Source: Rhizobium sp. SL42 (lineage in GTDB: Bacteria; Pseudomonadota; Alphaproteobacteria; Rhizobiales; Rhizobiaceae). From it: a DNA stretch of 64,000 bases. How positions within the stretch are numbered: the stretch's first letter is position 1; every line of letters starts with the position of its first letter. Below are positions 9,312-18,711 of this stretch, piece by piece. The DNA is taken from positions 1,378,001-1,442,000 of the forward strand of contig NZ_CP063397.1 of the NCBI RefSeq assembly GCF_021729845.1, in the 5' to 3' direction. The notes under the pieces were generated by a model that did no database searches, was not told where the DNA came from, and saw only the letters and a list, made by a program, of their open reading frames with translations. Made by a program: the position numbers and the translations under genes.

Positions 9312-10211
9312 GTGACGACGGTGATTGATGGAAAGGCGGCTGCCGCTTCTGTGGTCGACGCGGTAACCTCTGCGGCGGCAATCCTTGAAAAGCGCGGCCA
9401 TCGCAAACCCGGTCTCGCCGTCGTGATCGTCGGTAACGATCCGGCAAGCCATGCCTATGTCGGCGCCAAGAGCAAGATGGCCAAGCAATGCGGCTTCAAT
9501 TCCATCCAGCATACGCTGCCGGAAGACACGTCCCAGGACGACCTGATGGCGCTGGTCGCCTCTCTCAATGCCGACCCGGCCATTGATGGCATCCTCGTCC
9601 AGCTTCCCTTGCCCAAGCCGCTGAACTCCGATCCGGTGATCCAGTCGATCCTGCCTGAAAAGGATGTCGATGGTCTGCATGTGGTCAATGCCGGCAAGCT
9701 GGCGATTGGCGATACCAGGACCGGCCTGGTGTCCTGCACGCCGGCCGGCGCCATGATCCTGGTGCGCCAGGTGCATGGATCCGATCTGTCCGGCCTCAAT
9801 GCGCTGGTCATCGGCCGCTCCAACCTGTTCGGCAAGCCGATGGCTCAGCTCCTGCTGGCCGCCAATGCCACGGTGACGATCGGCCATTCGAAGAGCAGGG
9901 ACCTGCCGGCCCTGGCCCGCGAGGCCGACATCCTTGTGGCCGCCGTCGGGCGTCCGGAAATGGTCAAGGCGGACTGGGTCAAGCCGGGCGCGACGATTAT
10001 CGATGTCGGCATCAACCGGATTGCCGCACCTGAGCGTGGCGAAGGAAAATTCCGTCTCGTCGGCGACGTGGCCTTTGCCGAGTGCAAGTCTGTCTCAGCC
10101 GCTATCTCGCCGGTACCGGGCGGCGTCGGTCCGATGACCATCGCCATGTTGATGGCAAACACCGTGATTGCCGCCTATCGCGCCGCAGGCGAAACGGCCC
10201 CGACATTCTGA
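9312..10211 (+). CDS. folD: Bifunctional methylenetetrahydrofolate dehydrogenase / methenyl-THF cyclohydrolase FolD
   Basis: FolD interconverts 5,10-methylene-, methenyl- and 10-formyl-tetrahydrofolate using NADP in the cytoplasm. Seen: [18 protein letters not shown] (catalytic Tyr and Lys), [13 protein letters not shown], the NADP segment [17 protein letters not shown], and [15 protein letters not shown] near the end. I chose the GTG at 9312 (299 aa, preceded by GATGGAGG), because the upstream in-frame extension does not resemble FolD and the family is about 290-300 aa. It is a lone gene between the flagellar terminator and the convergent LacI regulator. Confidence 0.93.
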   Translation: MTTVIDGKAAAASVVDAVTSAAAILEKRGHRKPGLAVVIVGNDPASHAYVGAKSKMAKQCGFNSIQHTLPEDTSQDDLMALVASLNADPAIDGILVQLPLPKPLNSDPVIQSILPEKDVDGLHVVNAGKLAIGDTRTGLVSCTPAGAMILVRQVHGSDLSGLNALVIGRSNLFGKPMAQLLLAANATVTIGHSKSRDLPALAREADILVAAVGRPEMVKADWVKPGATIIDVGINRIAAPERGEGKFRLVGDVAFAECKSVSAAISPVPGGVGPMTIAMLMANTVIAAYRAAGETAPTF

Positions 10212-10241
10212 TCTTGGTCGGGCCAGGGATCGAACTTGCGA

Positions 10242-11285
10242 TCAGTCTTTCGCCGGCGCCGGACCTGTCGACGACCTGACGACCAGATCGACCTTCCACA
10301 ATTCCTGCTGCGGCTGCTGCATTTCCGTACCAGTATGAATCATTGCGATCAGCCGTTCGGCGACGCGCTTGCCGGCCTGGCGGAGCGATGAGCGTGTGGT
10401 CGTCAACGGGACGCTGAAATTTTCCGGTTTCAGCAGCGGCAATTCGTCGTCATGGGCGATGAGCGACACATCGACCCCAAGCTTCAGGCGGGCTTCGTTG
10501 AGTGCCCGGACGGCACCCAGAGCCAGAACGGTGCTGGCACAGAGCACGGCCGTCGGCCGCTGCGGTCCGCTGAGGATTTCCTTCATGCCGCGATAACCCT
10601 GCTCGTCGCCCATGAAGGTGTTTCGGATATGGGCCGGGTCGAGGGCCAGTCCCTGTTCGGCAAGGGCCTTTTCCGTGCCCTGCTTCCGGCGGAAGGCAAA
10701 ATCCAGGTCGGCAGGTCCGTTCAGCAGCGCGAAGCGCTTGTGGCCGAGCTGCAGCAGGAAACGCGTCGCATCATAGAATGCGCCTTCGTTGTCGACGTCG
10801 AGAAAAGCATAGTCTGTCGCGCGTCCGTAGGAGCGGCCATGCACGATGAAGGGCAGGGACAGGGACTGCGCCATGGCGATGCGCGGATCGTTCTCGCGCA
10901 TATAGGCGAGATAATAGCCATCGACGCTGCCGCTGGCCACAAGCCAGCGGATCGCTTCCTGCTCGTCCTCCACCCGCGCCGGCATGATGACGAAGTGAAA
11001 GTCGTGTTCGATCGCGACCTCTGCCAGGCCACCCTGAAACTCGGCAAAATGGATATCGGAGGCATGATCGGGCGAAACCGGCATGATCAGGCCGATCGAT
11101 CCGGCTTTGCCGGTGGCCAGTCGCTGGGCAGCCCGGTTGGGCCGGTAGCCGGTTTCCTTGGCTGCCTTCAGCACGCGTTGACGGGTTTCCTCGTTGACCT
11201 CGGGGTAACCGTTGATGGCACGGCTGATCGTCGTTTGCGACAGGCCGAGCATGAGCGACAGTTCTTTGAGATTCACGGTAGGCAA
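10242..11285 (-). CDS. aglR: LacI-family repressor of the alpha-glucoside operon (AglR)
   Basis: A 347-aa LacI/GalR-type regulator. The N-terminal helix-turn-helix (NLKELSLMLGLSQTTISRAI) with hinge helix is followed by a periplasmic-binding-protein-like sensor domain (SIGLIMPVSPDHASD, DVDNEGAFYDATRFLLQLGH). It is divergent from aglE across 284 nt that carry two LacI-type operators, so it very probably represses the agl operon and is released by an alpha-glucoside. It may also control itself. Its 3' end faces folD with only 30 nt between. Confidence 0.88.
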   Translation of the reverse strand: MPTVNLKELSLMLGLSQTTISRAINGYPEVNEETRQRVLKAAKETGYRPNRAAQRLATGKAGSIGLIMPVSPDHASDIHFAEFQGGLAEVAIEHDFHFVIMPARVEDEQEAIRWLVASGSVDGYYLAYMRENDPRIAMAQSLSLPFIVHGRSYGRATDYAFLDVDNEGAFYDATRFLLQLGHKRFALLNGPADLDFAFRRKQGTEKALAEQGLALDPAHIRNTFMGDEQGYRGMKEILSGPQRPTAVLCASTVLALGAVRALNEARLKLGVDVSLIAHDDELPLLKPENFSVPLTTTRSSLRQAGKRVAERLIAMIHTGTEMQQPQQELWKVDLVVRSSTGPAPAKD

Positions 11286-11334
11286 TTCCTCTCCCTCGCT
11301 GGGAAATCGCCGGTTCTTCCTCCCTCCGGCATTT

Positions 11335-11346
11335 CAAAGCGCTTCG
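11335..11346. promoter_or_regulatory. LacI-type operator 1
   Basis: CAAAGCGCTTCG is a near-perfect copy of the palindromic LacI/GalR operator core (AAAGCGCTTT), 49 nt upstream of the aglR start. It may mediate autoregulation of aglR or looping with the second site 160 nt away. Confidence 0.6.
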
Positions 11347-11496
11347 ACTATGCAGCAGTTTTCGCTTGGGCGACAAGTGCGAACTTGCCATAATTGCGCG
11401 CACCTGCACCATTTTAGGATGCGCTTTGCGACTATTTGGAGCAAATTTGCGATAGCTCTTGACTCTTCGGGGATGGGAGTGGGATGACTTGTAGGC

Positions 11497-11508
11497 CAAA
11501 GCGCTTTG
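11497..11508. promoter_or_regulatory. LacI-type operator 2 at the aglE promoter
   Basis: CAAAGCGCTTTG is a perfect 12-bp palindrome 61 nt upstream of the aglE start. A TTGACT at 11459-11464 could be the -35 of the aglE promoter, which would put this operator at or just after the transcription start. A half-site GCGCTTTG also occurs at 11421-11428. Confidence 0.7.
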
Positions 11509-11569
11509 AGGAAGGGGCTTTCGAGCCAATGGACGTTTGGCCGTCCATATGTGATGGGAGGTATATCAC

Positions 11570-12928
11570 ATGAAGAAAATGTTTTTGATCACGGTTGCTG
11601 CCGCTGCGTTGGCTGCCGGGATGACGTCTGCCGCCGAGTTGAAGTTCAAGCCGGGCGAGGACGCGAAGTTCAATTGGGCCAGCTTCGAAGAGTTCAAGAA
11701 GGCCAATGACCTCAAGGGTCAGACGCTGACCATCTTCGGTCCCTGGCGTGGCGAGGACCAGGCTCTGTTCGAGAGCATCTTTGCCTATTTCGAGGAAGCG
11801 ACGGGCGCCGACGTCCAGTATTCCTCGTCCGAGAACTACGAGCAGCAGATCGTTATCGACACCCAGGCCGGCAGCCCGCCGAACATCGCCATCCTGCCGC
11901 AGCCGGGCCTGATCGCCGACCTCGCATCGAAGGGCCATCTGACGCCGCTGGGCGACGAGACGAAGAACTGGCTGCTTGAAAACTATTCCGCCGGCCAGTC
12001 CTGGGTCGATCTCTCGACCTACAAGGGCAAGGACGGAACAGCGGCCCTCTACGCACTGCCTTACAAGATCGACGTGAAGTCGCTCGTCTGGTACGTGCCG
12101 GAAAACTTCGAGGACGCCGGCTATGAAGTGCCCAAGACCATGGAAGACCTCAAGGCGCTGACCGAGAAGATCGTTGCCGACGGCGGCACGCCGTGGTGCA
12201 TCGGCCTCGGCTCTGGCGGGGCGACCGGCTGGCCGGCAACCGACTGGGTCGAAGACATGATGCTGCGCACGCAGCCGGCGGATGTCTACGACAAGTGGGT
12301 CACCAACGACGTCAAGTTCAACGATCCGGCCGTCATCGGCGCGATCGAGGAATTCGGCTGGTTCGCTCGCAATGACAAGTTTGTCGATGGTGGTGCCAAG
12401 GCCGTTGCCTCGACCGACTTCCGCGACAGCCCGAAGGGTCTCTTCGGCGCCCCGCCGAAGTGCTATCTGCACCACCAGGCTTCGTTCATCCCGTCCTTCT
12501 TCCCTGAGGGCACGGTTGTCGGCGAAGATGCGGACTTCTTCTACATGCCGCCCTATGCCGCAAAGGCGGACCTCGGCAATCCGGTGCTCGGTGCCGGCAC
12601 GCTCGCGATGATCGCCAAGGACAGCCCTGCTGCCCGCGCCTTCATCGAATTCCTGAAGACCCCGATCGCGCATGAAACCTGGATGGCGCAGTCGAGCTTC
12701 CTGACCCCGTTCAAGGGTGCCAACAAGGATGCCTATGCAAACGCCCCGATGGCCAAGCAGGGCGACATTCTGCTTAATGCCACCACATTCCGCTTCGATG
12801 GTTCCGACCTGATGCCCGGCAAGATCGGCGCGGGCGCCTTCTGGACCGGCATGGTGGACTATTCCGGTGGCAAGTCTGCGGAAGATGTGACCGGCGAGAT
12901 CCAGAAGGCCTGGGACGCCCTCAAGTAA
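11570..12928 (+). CDS. aglE: Alpha-glucoside ABC transporter substrate-binding protein AglE
   Basis: AglE (452 aa) is the periplasmic binding protein for sucrose, maltose and trehalose-type alpha-glucosides. It has a signal peptide (residues 1-21: KK, hydrophobic core, then SAA cleavage region) and the family 1 solute-binding fold (LTIFGPWRGEDQALFESIFA; NIAILPQPGLIADLASKG). It heads the operon aglEFGAK. A strong hairpin without T-run follows its stop, as often found after binding-protein genes, where it raises their mRNA over the permeases. Confidence 0.93.
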   Translation: MKKMFLITVAAAALAAGMTSAAELKFKPGEDAKFNWASFEEFKKANDLKGQTLTIFGPWRGEDQALFESIFAYFEEATGADVQYSSSENYEQQIVIDTQAGSPPNIAILPQPGLIADLASKGHLTPLGDETKNWLLENYSAGQSWVDLSTYKGKDGTAALYALPYKIDVKSLVWYVPENFEDAGYEVPKTMEDLKALTEKIVADGGTPWCIGLGSGGATGWPATDWVEDMMLRTQPADVYDKWVTNDVKFNDPAVIGAIEEFGWFARNDKFVDGGAKAVASTDFRDSPKGLFGAPPKCYLHHQASFIPSFFPEGTVVGEDADFFYMPPYAAKADLGNPVLGAGTLAMIAKDSPAARAFIEFLKTPIAHETWMAQSSFLTPFKGANKDAYANAPMAKQGDILLNATTFRFDGSDLMPGKIGAGAFWTGMVDYSGGKSAEDVTGEIQKAWDALK

Positions 12929-12949
12929 GTCTCTCCGAAGAGGGAGTAT

Positions 12950-12978
12950 CGCCGGGCTCGGCAAAAACGAGCCCGGCG
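12950..12978 (+). promoter_or_regulatory. Intercistronic hairpin after aglE
   Basis: A perfect 11-bp stem (CGCCGGGCTCG at 12950-12960 with CGAGCCCGGCG at 12968-12978) around the loop GCAAAAA. There is no T-run, so it is more likely an mRNA-stabilising or processing structure that keeps aglE mRNA abundant than a full terminator. Confidence 0.75.
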
Positions 12979-13053
12979 ACATATACAAAAATGCCTGCGG
13001 TCCGGCGCCATGTGCTTTTGGCGAGGGGGACCCCGTAAAGGGAGGGAACGCAA

Positions 13054-14064
13054 GTGGAACAGCTATTCTTTGCATTTTTGACGATCGTGATCGGTGTCGC
13101 GGCAGCCATAGGTTACTTCTATGGGTCGAACCTGCTGCTGGACATGATCTTTCCGTCGCGCATTCCGGATACGGCCCGCGCGTCCGAAAACCTGCGCAAG
13201 GCGGCGCTGGTCCGCCCCTGGCTGTTTCTCGGCCCGGCGCTGATCTCGCTCGCGGTCTATCTGGTCTATCCGCTGTTTTCCTCGGTGGTCTATGCGTTTC
13301 TCGACCGATCCGGCGAGAACTATGTCGGCCTCGCCAATTTCCGCTGGATGATCCAGGATGGCGAATTCCGGCAGTCGATCTACAACAACATGCTCTGGCT
13401 GATTGTCGTTCCGGCCGCAGCCACGCTGTTCGGCCTGATCATCGCGGCCATGACCGACCGCATCTGGTGGGGCAATATCGCCAAGTCGCTGATCTTCATG
13501 CCGATGGCGATCTCCTTTGTCGGTGCGTCGGTCATCTGGAAATTCGTCTATGACTACCGGGATGCCGGCTCCGAGCAGATCGGCATCCTCAATGCGATCG
13601 TCGTGGCCTTCGGTGGCGATCCACAGATCTGGATCGCGCTGCCGTTCTGGAACAACCTCTTCCTGATGGTCATCCTGATCTGGATCCAGACCGGTTTTGC
13701 CATGGTTCTCTTGTCGGCGGCGCTGCGCGGCATTCCGGAAGAAACCATCGAAGCGGCCATCATCGATGGTGCCAATCCCTGGCAGATCTTCATGAAGATC
13801 AAGGTTCCGCAGATCTGGAACACCATCGCAGTCGTCTGGACCACGATCACCATCCTCGTCCTCAAGGTCTTCGACATCGTCCTGGCGATGACCAACGGCC
13901 AGTGGCAGACGCAGGTTCTCGCCAACCTGATGTTCGACTGGATGTTCCGCGGCGGCGGCGATTTCGGCAAGGGTGCCGCCATCGCTGTCGTCATCATGAT
14001 CATGGTCGTGCCGATCATGATCTGGAACATCCGCAATGCCCGCCGCGAAATGGAAGGACACTGA
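13054..14064 (+). CDS. aglF: Alpha-glucoside ABC transporter permease AglF
   Basis: AglF (336 aa) is one of two inner-membrane permeases of the alpha-glucoside importer. An unusual N-terminal helix precedes the normal MalF-type core; about eight membrane helices in all. The EAA loop that contacts the ATPase is visible as EETIEAAIIDGANPWQIFMK at about residues 229-248. It starts with GTG at 13054 behind GGGAGGGA. The stop is 1 nt from the aglG start. Confidence 0.92.
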   Translation: MEQLFFAFLTIVIGVAAAIGYFYGSNLLLDMIFPSRIPDTARASENLRKAALVRPWLFLGPALISLAVYLVYPLFSSVVYAFLDRSGENYVGLANFRWMIQDGEFRQSIYNNMLWLIVVPAAATLFGLIIAAMTDRIWWGNIAKSLIFMPMAISFVGASVIWKFVYDYRDAGSEQIGILNAIVVAFGGDPQIWIALPFWNNLFLMVILIWIQTGFAMVLLSAALRGIPEETIEAAIIDGANPWQIFMKIKVPQIWNTIAVVWTTITILVLKVFDIVLAMTNGQWQTQVLANLMFDWMFRGGGDFGKGAAIAVVIMIMVVPIMIWNIRNARREMEGH

Positions 14065-14065
14065 G

Positions 14066-15211
14066 ATGCACGCCACCAAGCTTTCGCCGCTGACGATCGT
14101 CGTCAATCTCACTGTTCTGCTCCTGGTCGCGCTCTGGACGCTGCCGACCGCTGGCCTGCTGATCTCGTCCCTGCGTGACAAGGACCAGATCGTCGCGTCC
14201 GGCTGGTGGACGGCGCTGACCACCTCCAGCCAGAACGGTATCTATCGTGCGCCGCCGGCCAGCGCCCAGGTCGAGGAAAACGGCCAGTTCGTCATCGCCG
14301 GCAATGTCTTCGACGGCAAGGGCGGGACCGTCAGCGCCTTCGGCATCAACATCAACAAACCGGCCGATTTCGAACCCGGCGCCGTTGCCGAGCGCAATGA
14401 CGGCAGCAAGCTGACGCTGCAGGAAAACGGCGATTTCCGCCTGGAATCGCCCAAGGCGTTTGAAGGATCCCGCGGCGACCGCATCTTCTTCACCTCTGCG
14501 GTCCCGCCGCGCTTTACGCTGGAAAACTACCAGACGGTGCTGAATTCCGAAGGCATCGGTAAATCCTTCATCAACTCGCTCACGGTAGCCATTCCTTCCA
14601 CAATCATTCCGATCCTGGTCGCCGCGTTTGCTGCTTACGCACTCGCCTGGATGAAGTTTCCGGGCCGCTCCATCCTGCTCGCGGTCATTGTCGGGCTGCT
14701 CGTCGTGCCGCTGCAGATGTCGCTCATTCCGCTCTTGAAGATGTACAATGGCGTCGGTGCCTTCTTCGGCGTCCCGGCCAAGGGTTATGTCGGTATCTGG
14801 CTGGCCCATATGGGCTTCGGCCTGCCGCTCGCGATCTACCTGCTGCGCAACTACATCGCCGGTCTTCCGCGTGAGATCATGGAATCGGCCCGTGTCGACG
14901 GTGCCTCCGATTTCGAGATCTTCATCAAGATCGTCCTGCCGCTGTCCTATCCGGCATTGGCATCCTTCGCAATCTTCCAGTTTCTCTGGACCTGGAACGA
15001 TCTGCTGATTGCCATGGTCTTCCTCGGTTCCGGCGACAACGAGCTTGTCCTGACCGGGCGCCTGGTCAACCTGCTCGGCTCGCGCGGCGGCAACTGGGAA
15101 ATCCTGACAGCGTCCGCCTTCATTACCATCATCGTTCCGCTCTGCGTCTTCTTCGCCCTGCAGCGCTACCTCGTCCGGGGTCTGCTCGCTGGCTCGGTCA
15201 AGGGTGGCTGA
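14066..15211 (+). CDS. aglG: Alpha-glucoside ABC transporter permease AglG
   Basis: AglG (381 aa from the ATG at 14066) is the second permease, MalG type. After the first membrane helix there is a long insert (about residues 50-155, NGQFVIAGNVFDGKGG) exposed to the periplasm, characteristic of AglG. The EAA loop is PREIMESARVDGASDFEIFI. I chose 14066 because the ATG lies 1 nt after the aglF stop with GAAGGACACTGAG in front; the longer frame would start inside aglF. Confidence 0.92.
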   Translation: MHATKLSPLTIVVNLTVLLLVALWTLPTAGLLISSLRDKDQIVASGWWTALTTSSQNGIYRAPPASAQVEENGQFVIAGNVFDGKGGTVSAFGININKPADFEPGAVAERNDGSKLTLQENGDFRLESPKAFEGSRGDRIFFTSAVPPRFTLENYQTVLNSEGIGKSFINSLTVAIPSTIIPILVAAFAAYALAWMKFPGRSILLAVIVGLLVVPLQMSLIPLLKMYNGVGAFFGVPAKGYVGIWLAHMGFGLPLAIYLLRNYIAGLPREIMESARVDGASDFEIFIKIVLPLSYPALASFAIFQFLWTWNDLLIAMVFLGSGDNELVLTGRLVNLLGSRGGNWEILTASAFITIIVPLCVFFALQRYLVRGLLAGSVKGG

Positions 15212-15265
15212 GCCTGCGATGCGCCAACTGACATGCAAAACGACTTACCGGCATAAGGAACTATC

Positions 15266-16921
15266 ATGAGCTCTACGACGCAATCGACGCTGACCGCTGA
15301 CAAGGACTGGTGGCGCGGCGCGGTGATCTACCAGATCTATCCGCGCTCCTACCAGGACTCTAATGGCGACGGCATCGGTGACCTCAAGGGCATCACTGCG
15401 CGCCTGCATCATATTGCCGAACTGGGTGCCGATGCGATCTGGATCTCGCCGTTCTTTGCCTCGCCGATGAAGGACTTCGGCTACGACGTGTCGAACTATG
15501 TCGATGTCGATCCGATGTTCGGCTCGCTGACCGATTTCGACGGGCTGATCGCCGAGGCTCATCGCCTGGGCATTCGCGTCATGATCGACCTCGTCATGTC
15601 GCACTCGTCGGATCAGCATCCGTGGTTTGTCGAAAGCCGCTCGAGCCGCGTCAATGCGAAGTCGGACTGGTATGTCTGGTCGGATCCGAAGCCGGACGGC
15701 ACGCCGCCGAACAACTGGCTGTCGATCTTCGGCGGTTCGGCCTGGCAGTGGGATCCGACCCGCATGCAGTATTACCTGCACAACTTCCTGACCTCGCAGC
15801 CGGACATGAACCTGCACAATCCGGAAGTGCAGGACGCGCTGCTCGCCGCCACCCGCTTCTGGCTGGAGCGCGGCGTCGATGGCTTCCGCCTCGACACGAT
15901 CAACTTCTACTTCCACGACAAGCAACTGCGGGACAACCCGGCGCTGGCACCTGAGCGCCGCAATGCCTCGACGGCACCGGCGGTCAATCCCTACAATTTC
16001 CAGGAGCACCTCTACGACAAGAACCGCCCGGAAAACATCGCCTTCCTCAAGCGCTTCCGGGCGCTGCTCGACGAATATCCGGCGATAGCCGCCGTCGGCG
16101 AAGTCGGCGACAGCCAGCGTGGCCTTGAGATCGTCGGCGAATATACGTCCGGCAATGACAAGATGCAGATGTGTTATGCTTTCGAGTTCCTGGCGCCAGA
16201 ACCGCTGACGCCGGATGTGGTCAAGCAGACGCAGATCAATTTTGCCGCCGCCGCCCCGGAAGGTTGGGCCTGCTGGGCGTTTTCAAACCATGATGTGGTT
16301 CGCCATATCAGCCGTTGGGGCGCCGACGTGCTGGACCGCGACACCTATGCCAAGATGATGTCGGCATTGCTGCTCACACAACGCGGTTCCGTCTGCATCT
16401 ATCAGGGCGAGGAGCTTGGCCTGACCGAAGCCGACATTGCCTTCGAAGACCTGCAGGACCCTTACGGCATTCAGTTCTGGCCGGAATTCAAAGGTCGAGA
16501 CGGTTGCCGTACGCCGATGGTCTGGGACAATCACGCGGCACAGGCCGGTTTCTCGACAGCCGCCAAGACCTGGCTGCCGATCCCGGTGGAGCATGTGCTG
16601 CGCTCGGTGAACACGCAAGCCGGCAGGGACGAGACGGTTCTCGAACATTACCGCCGCTTCCTTTCCTTCCGTCGCCGGCATCCTGCATTCGCCAAGGGCG
16701 ATATCGAATTCCATGCGGCCGGAGAAACGCAGCTGGCCTATACGCGGTCCTTCGGCAACGAAAAGCTGCTCTGCCTGTTCAACATGAGCCCGCAGGCAAG
16801 CGCCATCGCGCTTCCGGCTGGTGAATGGGCCACGCTCGAAGGCCATGGTTTTGCAAGTGAGATCAACGGCAACCACGCAGAATTGCCGGCATGGGGCGCG
16901 TATTTCGCGCGTCATGTCTAA
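15266..16921 (+). CDS. aglA: Alpha-glucosidase AglA (GH13)
   Basis: AglA (551 aa) hydrolyses imported alpha-glucosides in the cytoplasm; there is no signal peptide. The GH13 conserved regions are all present: DWWRGAVIYQIYPRSYQDS at the start, DLVMSHSSDQHPWF, GVDGFRLDTINFY (nucleophile Asp), AAVGEVGDSQRG (acid/base Glu) and FSNHDVVRH (transition-state Asp). Position between aglG and aglK links transport to hydrolysis; released glucose feeds the zwf-pgl-edd pathway encoded further along. Confidence 0.94.
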   Translation: MSSTTQSTLTADKDWWRGAVIYQIYPRSYQDSNGDGIGDLKGITARLHHIAELGADAIWISPFFASPMKDFGYDVSNYVDVDPMFGSLTDFDGLIAEAHRLGIRVMIDLVMSHSSDQHPWFVESRSSRVNAKSDWYVWSDPKPDGTPPNNWLSIFGGSAWQWDPTRMQYYLHNFLTSQPDMNLHNPEVQDALLAATRFWLERGVDGFRLDTINFYFHDKQLRDNPALAPERRNASTAPAVNPYNFQEHLYDKNRPENIAFLKRFRALLDEYPAIAAVGEVGDSQRGLEIVGEYTSGNDKMQMCYAFEFLAPEPLTPDVVKQTQINFAAAAPEGWACWAFSNHDVVRHISRWGADVLDRDTYAKMMSALLLTQRGSVCIYQGEELGLTEADIAFEDLQDPYGIQFWPEFKGRDGCRTPMVWDNHAAQAGFSTAAKTWLPIPVEHVLRSVNTQAGRDETVLEHYRRFLSFRRRHPAFAKGDIEFHAAGETQLAYTRSFGNEKLLCLFNMSPQASAIALPAGEWATLEGHGFASEINGNHAELPAWGAYFARHV

Positions 16922-16936
16922 AAGGGGAGGAAGACA

Positions 16937-18025
16937 ATGACGGGCTTGGTTCTCAAGGACATTCGCAAGGCATACGGGCAGGTGAAGGTCCTGCATGGCA
17001 TCGATCTGGAGATCAGCCAAGGCGAGTTCATCGTCTTTGTCGGGCCGTCCGGCTGCGGAAAATCGACGCTCCTGCGCATGATTGCGGGGCTGGAGGACAT
17101 CACCAGTGGCGAGATGCTGATCGATGGCCAGCGCGTCAACGATATCCCGCCGTCAAAGCGTGGCATCGCCATGGTCTTCCAGTCATATGCGCTCTACCCG
17201 CATATGACGGTCTACGACAACATGGCCTTCGGCATGCGTATTGCCGGCGAGAGCAAGCAGGAGATCGACCGGCGCGTCCGCGCGGCAGGCGACATCCTGC
17301 AACTCGGCCCCTATCTCGACCGCCTACCGAAGGCCTTGTCCGGCGGCCAGCGCCAGCGCGTTGCCATCGGCCGCGCCATCTGCCGTGACCCCAAGGTCTT
17401 CCTTTTCGACGAGCCGCTGTCGAACCTCGATGCGGCGCTGCGCGTTGCGACCCGCATCGAGATCGCCAAGCTCAACGAGCAGATGCCGGACACAACGATG
17501 ATCTATGTCACCCACGACCAGGTCGAGGCGATGACGCTTGCCGACCGGATCGTTGTGCTGTCGGCTGGCCGGATCGAGCAGGTTGGCCCACCGCTCGAAC
17601 TCTACGAGCGCCCCGCCAACCTTTTCGTCGCCCAGTTCATTGGTTCGCCTGCGATGAATATCCTGCCGGCGACCATCCTCGAGACTGGTGCTGCGACCAG
17701 CTTGAAGCTCCGCGATGGCAGCGAAGTGACGGTCGATATCGCTACACAAGCCTCCGAGAAGGGCAAGGCTGCAAGTTTCGGCGTCCGCCCGGAAGACATC
17801 ACGATTGCCACCGGCGATGCCTTCCTCTTCGAGGGCCTGGTCGAGATTGTCGAGGCGCTGGGCGAGGTGACGATGCTTTACGTCCAAGGGCCTGCCGAGG
17901 ACGCGCCGATCGTCGTCAAGCTGCCGGGTATTGTCGATGTCAAGAAAGGCACCAAGCTGCGCTTTTCCGCGGACAAGCCGAAGCTGCACCTTTTTGACGC
18001 GGCCGGGCAGACATATCGCCGGTAG
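16937..18025 (+). CDS. aglK: Alpha-glucoside ABC transporter ATPase AglK
   Basis: AglK (362 aa) is the MalK/UgpC-type ATPase. Walker A GPSGCGKST, the Q-loop FQSYALYPH, the signature LSGGQRQR, Walker B VFLFDEPLSNLD and the H-loop MIYVTHDQ are intact, followed by a C-terminal TOBE/regulatory domain (SFGVRPEDI). It closes the aglEFGAK operon, 15 nt after aglA, and a terminator follows. Confidence 0.95.
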   Translation: MTGLVLKDIRKAYGQVKVLHGIDLEISQGEFIVFVGPSGCGKSTLLRMIAGLEDITSGEMLIDGQRVNDIPPSKRGIAMVFQSYALYPHMTVYDNMAFGMRIAGESKQEIDRRVRAAGDILQLGPYLDRLPKALSGGQRQRVAIGRAICRDPKVFLFDEPLSNLDAALRVATRIEIAKLNEQMPDTTMIYVTHDQVEAMTLADRIVVLSAGRIEQVGPPLELYERPANLFVAQFIGSPAMNILPATILETGAATSLKLRDGSEVTVDIATQASEKGKAASFGVRPEDITIATGDAFLFEGLVEIVEALGEVTMLYVQGPAEDAPIVVKLPGIVDVKKGTKLRFSADKPKLHLFDAAGQTYRR

Positions 18026-18051
18026 GGGCTAATTATTGCCATCAAACTGGT

Positions 18052-18089
18052 AAGGCCCTGTTAGCCGTAGTTGCGACAGGGCCTTTTTT
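18052..18089 (+). terminator. Rho-independent terminator of the agl operon
   Basis: A 10-bp stem AAGGCCCTGT (18052-18061) with ACAGGGCCTT (18076-18085), then a run of T to 18089, 27 nt after aglK. Confidence 0.92.
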
Positions 18090-18182
18090 CACCCAGGAAT
18101 GAGCGGTCGGGAATACCGACTGTTAAACTGTCGCTGCTAGCTTTTTCCTCATAAGAACGGCAAAAAAACAGGGACAGGAACA

Positions 18183-18587
18183 ATGGCAGCGCCAAGTGGC
18201 TCTCATTTTCTTAAAAAAGAAGAATCCTTCATGTACGACCGGGAAAACCGGTATCGCATGGAAGACACGATGAACGCGGGACGTCTCGAATATACCGAGA
18301 ACGGCATGACGCATATGGCCGCGCGCCGTTGCGACGTCGTCCGGATCTCGATGAGCGGTGCGATCATCTCGCTGATCACGCAGGTCAATCTTCCCAAGCA
18401 ATTCTACTTCGACATTCCGGATGCGCGCATCAACAAGATCGGCAGCATCCTGTTGAAGACGTTTTCCAACAACACGGCCGAGATCCGCTTCCTGCGCCTG
18501 CTGAGCCAGAAGGAACTCGATCGCATCTTCGTCTTCTCCACCCATCCGGCCCACAGGGACCGCGTGCTCGACGTTCGCAGCTGGTAG
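18183..18587 (+). CDS. Small PilZ-like protein
   Basis: A 134-aa soluble protein. The segment RRCDVVRISMSGAIISL resembles the PilZ c-di-GMP-binding strand (usual pattern R..R followed by D/N-x-S-x-x-G) but the Asp is replaced, so nucleotide binding is doubtful. Two starts are possible: ATG 18183 (behind AGGGACAGGA, used here) and ATG 18231. It has its own terminator downstream and probably its own promoter. Function not assigned. Confidence 0.65.
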   Translation: MAAPSGSHFLKKEESFMYDRENRYRMEDTMNAGRLEYTENGMTHMAARRCDVVRISMSGAIISLITQVNLPKQFYFDIPDARINKIGSILLKTFSNNTAEIRFLRLLSQKELDRIFVFSTHPAHRDRVLDVRSW

Positions 18588-18613
18588 GCTCGCTCTTTCT
18601 TTTTGGTATCGAG

Positions 18614-18651
18614 GGCCGGTGTGGCGCAAGCTGCACCGGCCTTCAGTTTTT
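18614..18651 (+). terminator. Rho-independent terminator after the PilZ-like gene
   Basis: The stem GGCCGGTG (18614-18621) pairs with CACCGGCC (18634-18641) and is extended by weaker pairs around a GCAA loop. The sequence TTCAGTTTTT follows. Confidence 0.8.
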
Positions 18652-18711
18652 CTGACTGGACATCGAGTACAAAGCTCATGATCCTCCCGGCAAACAAAGG
18701 GAGAGATAGTC

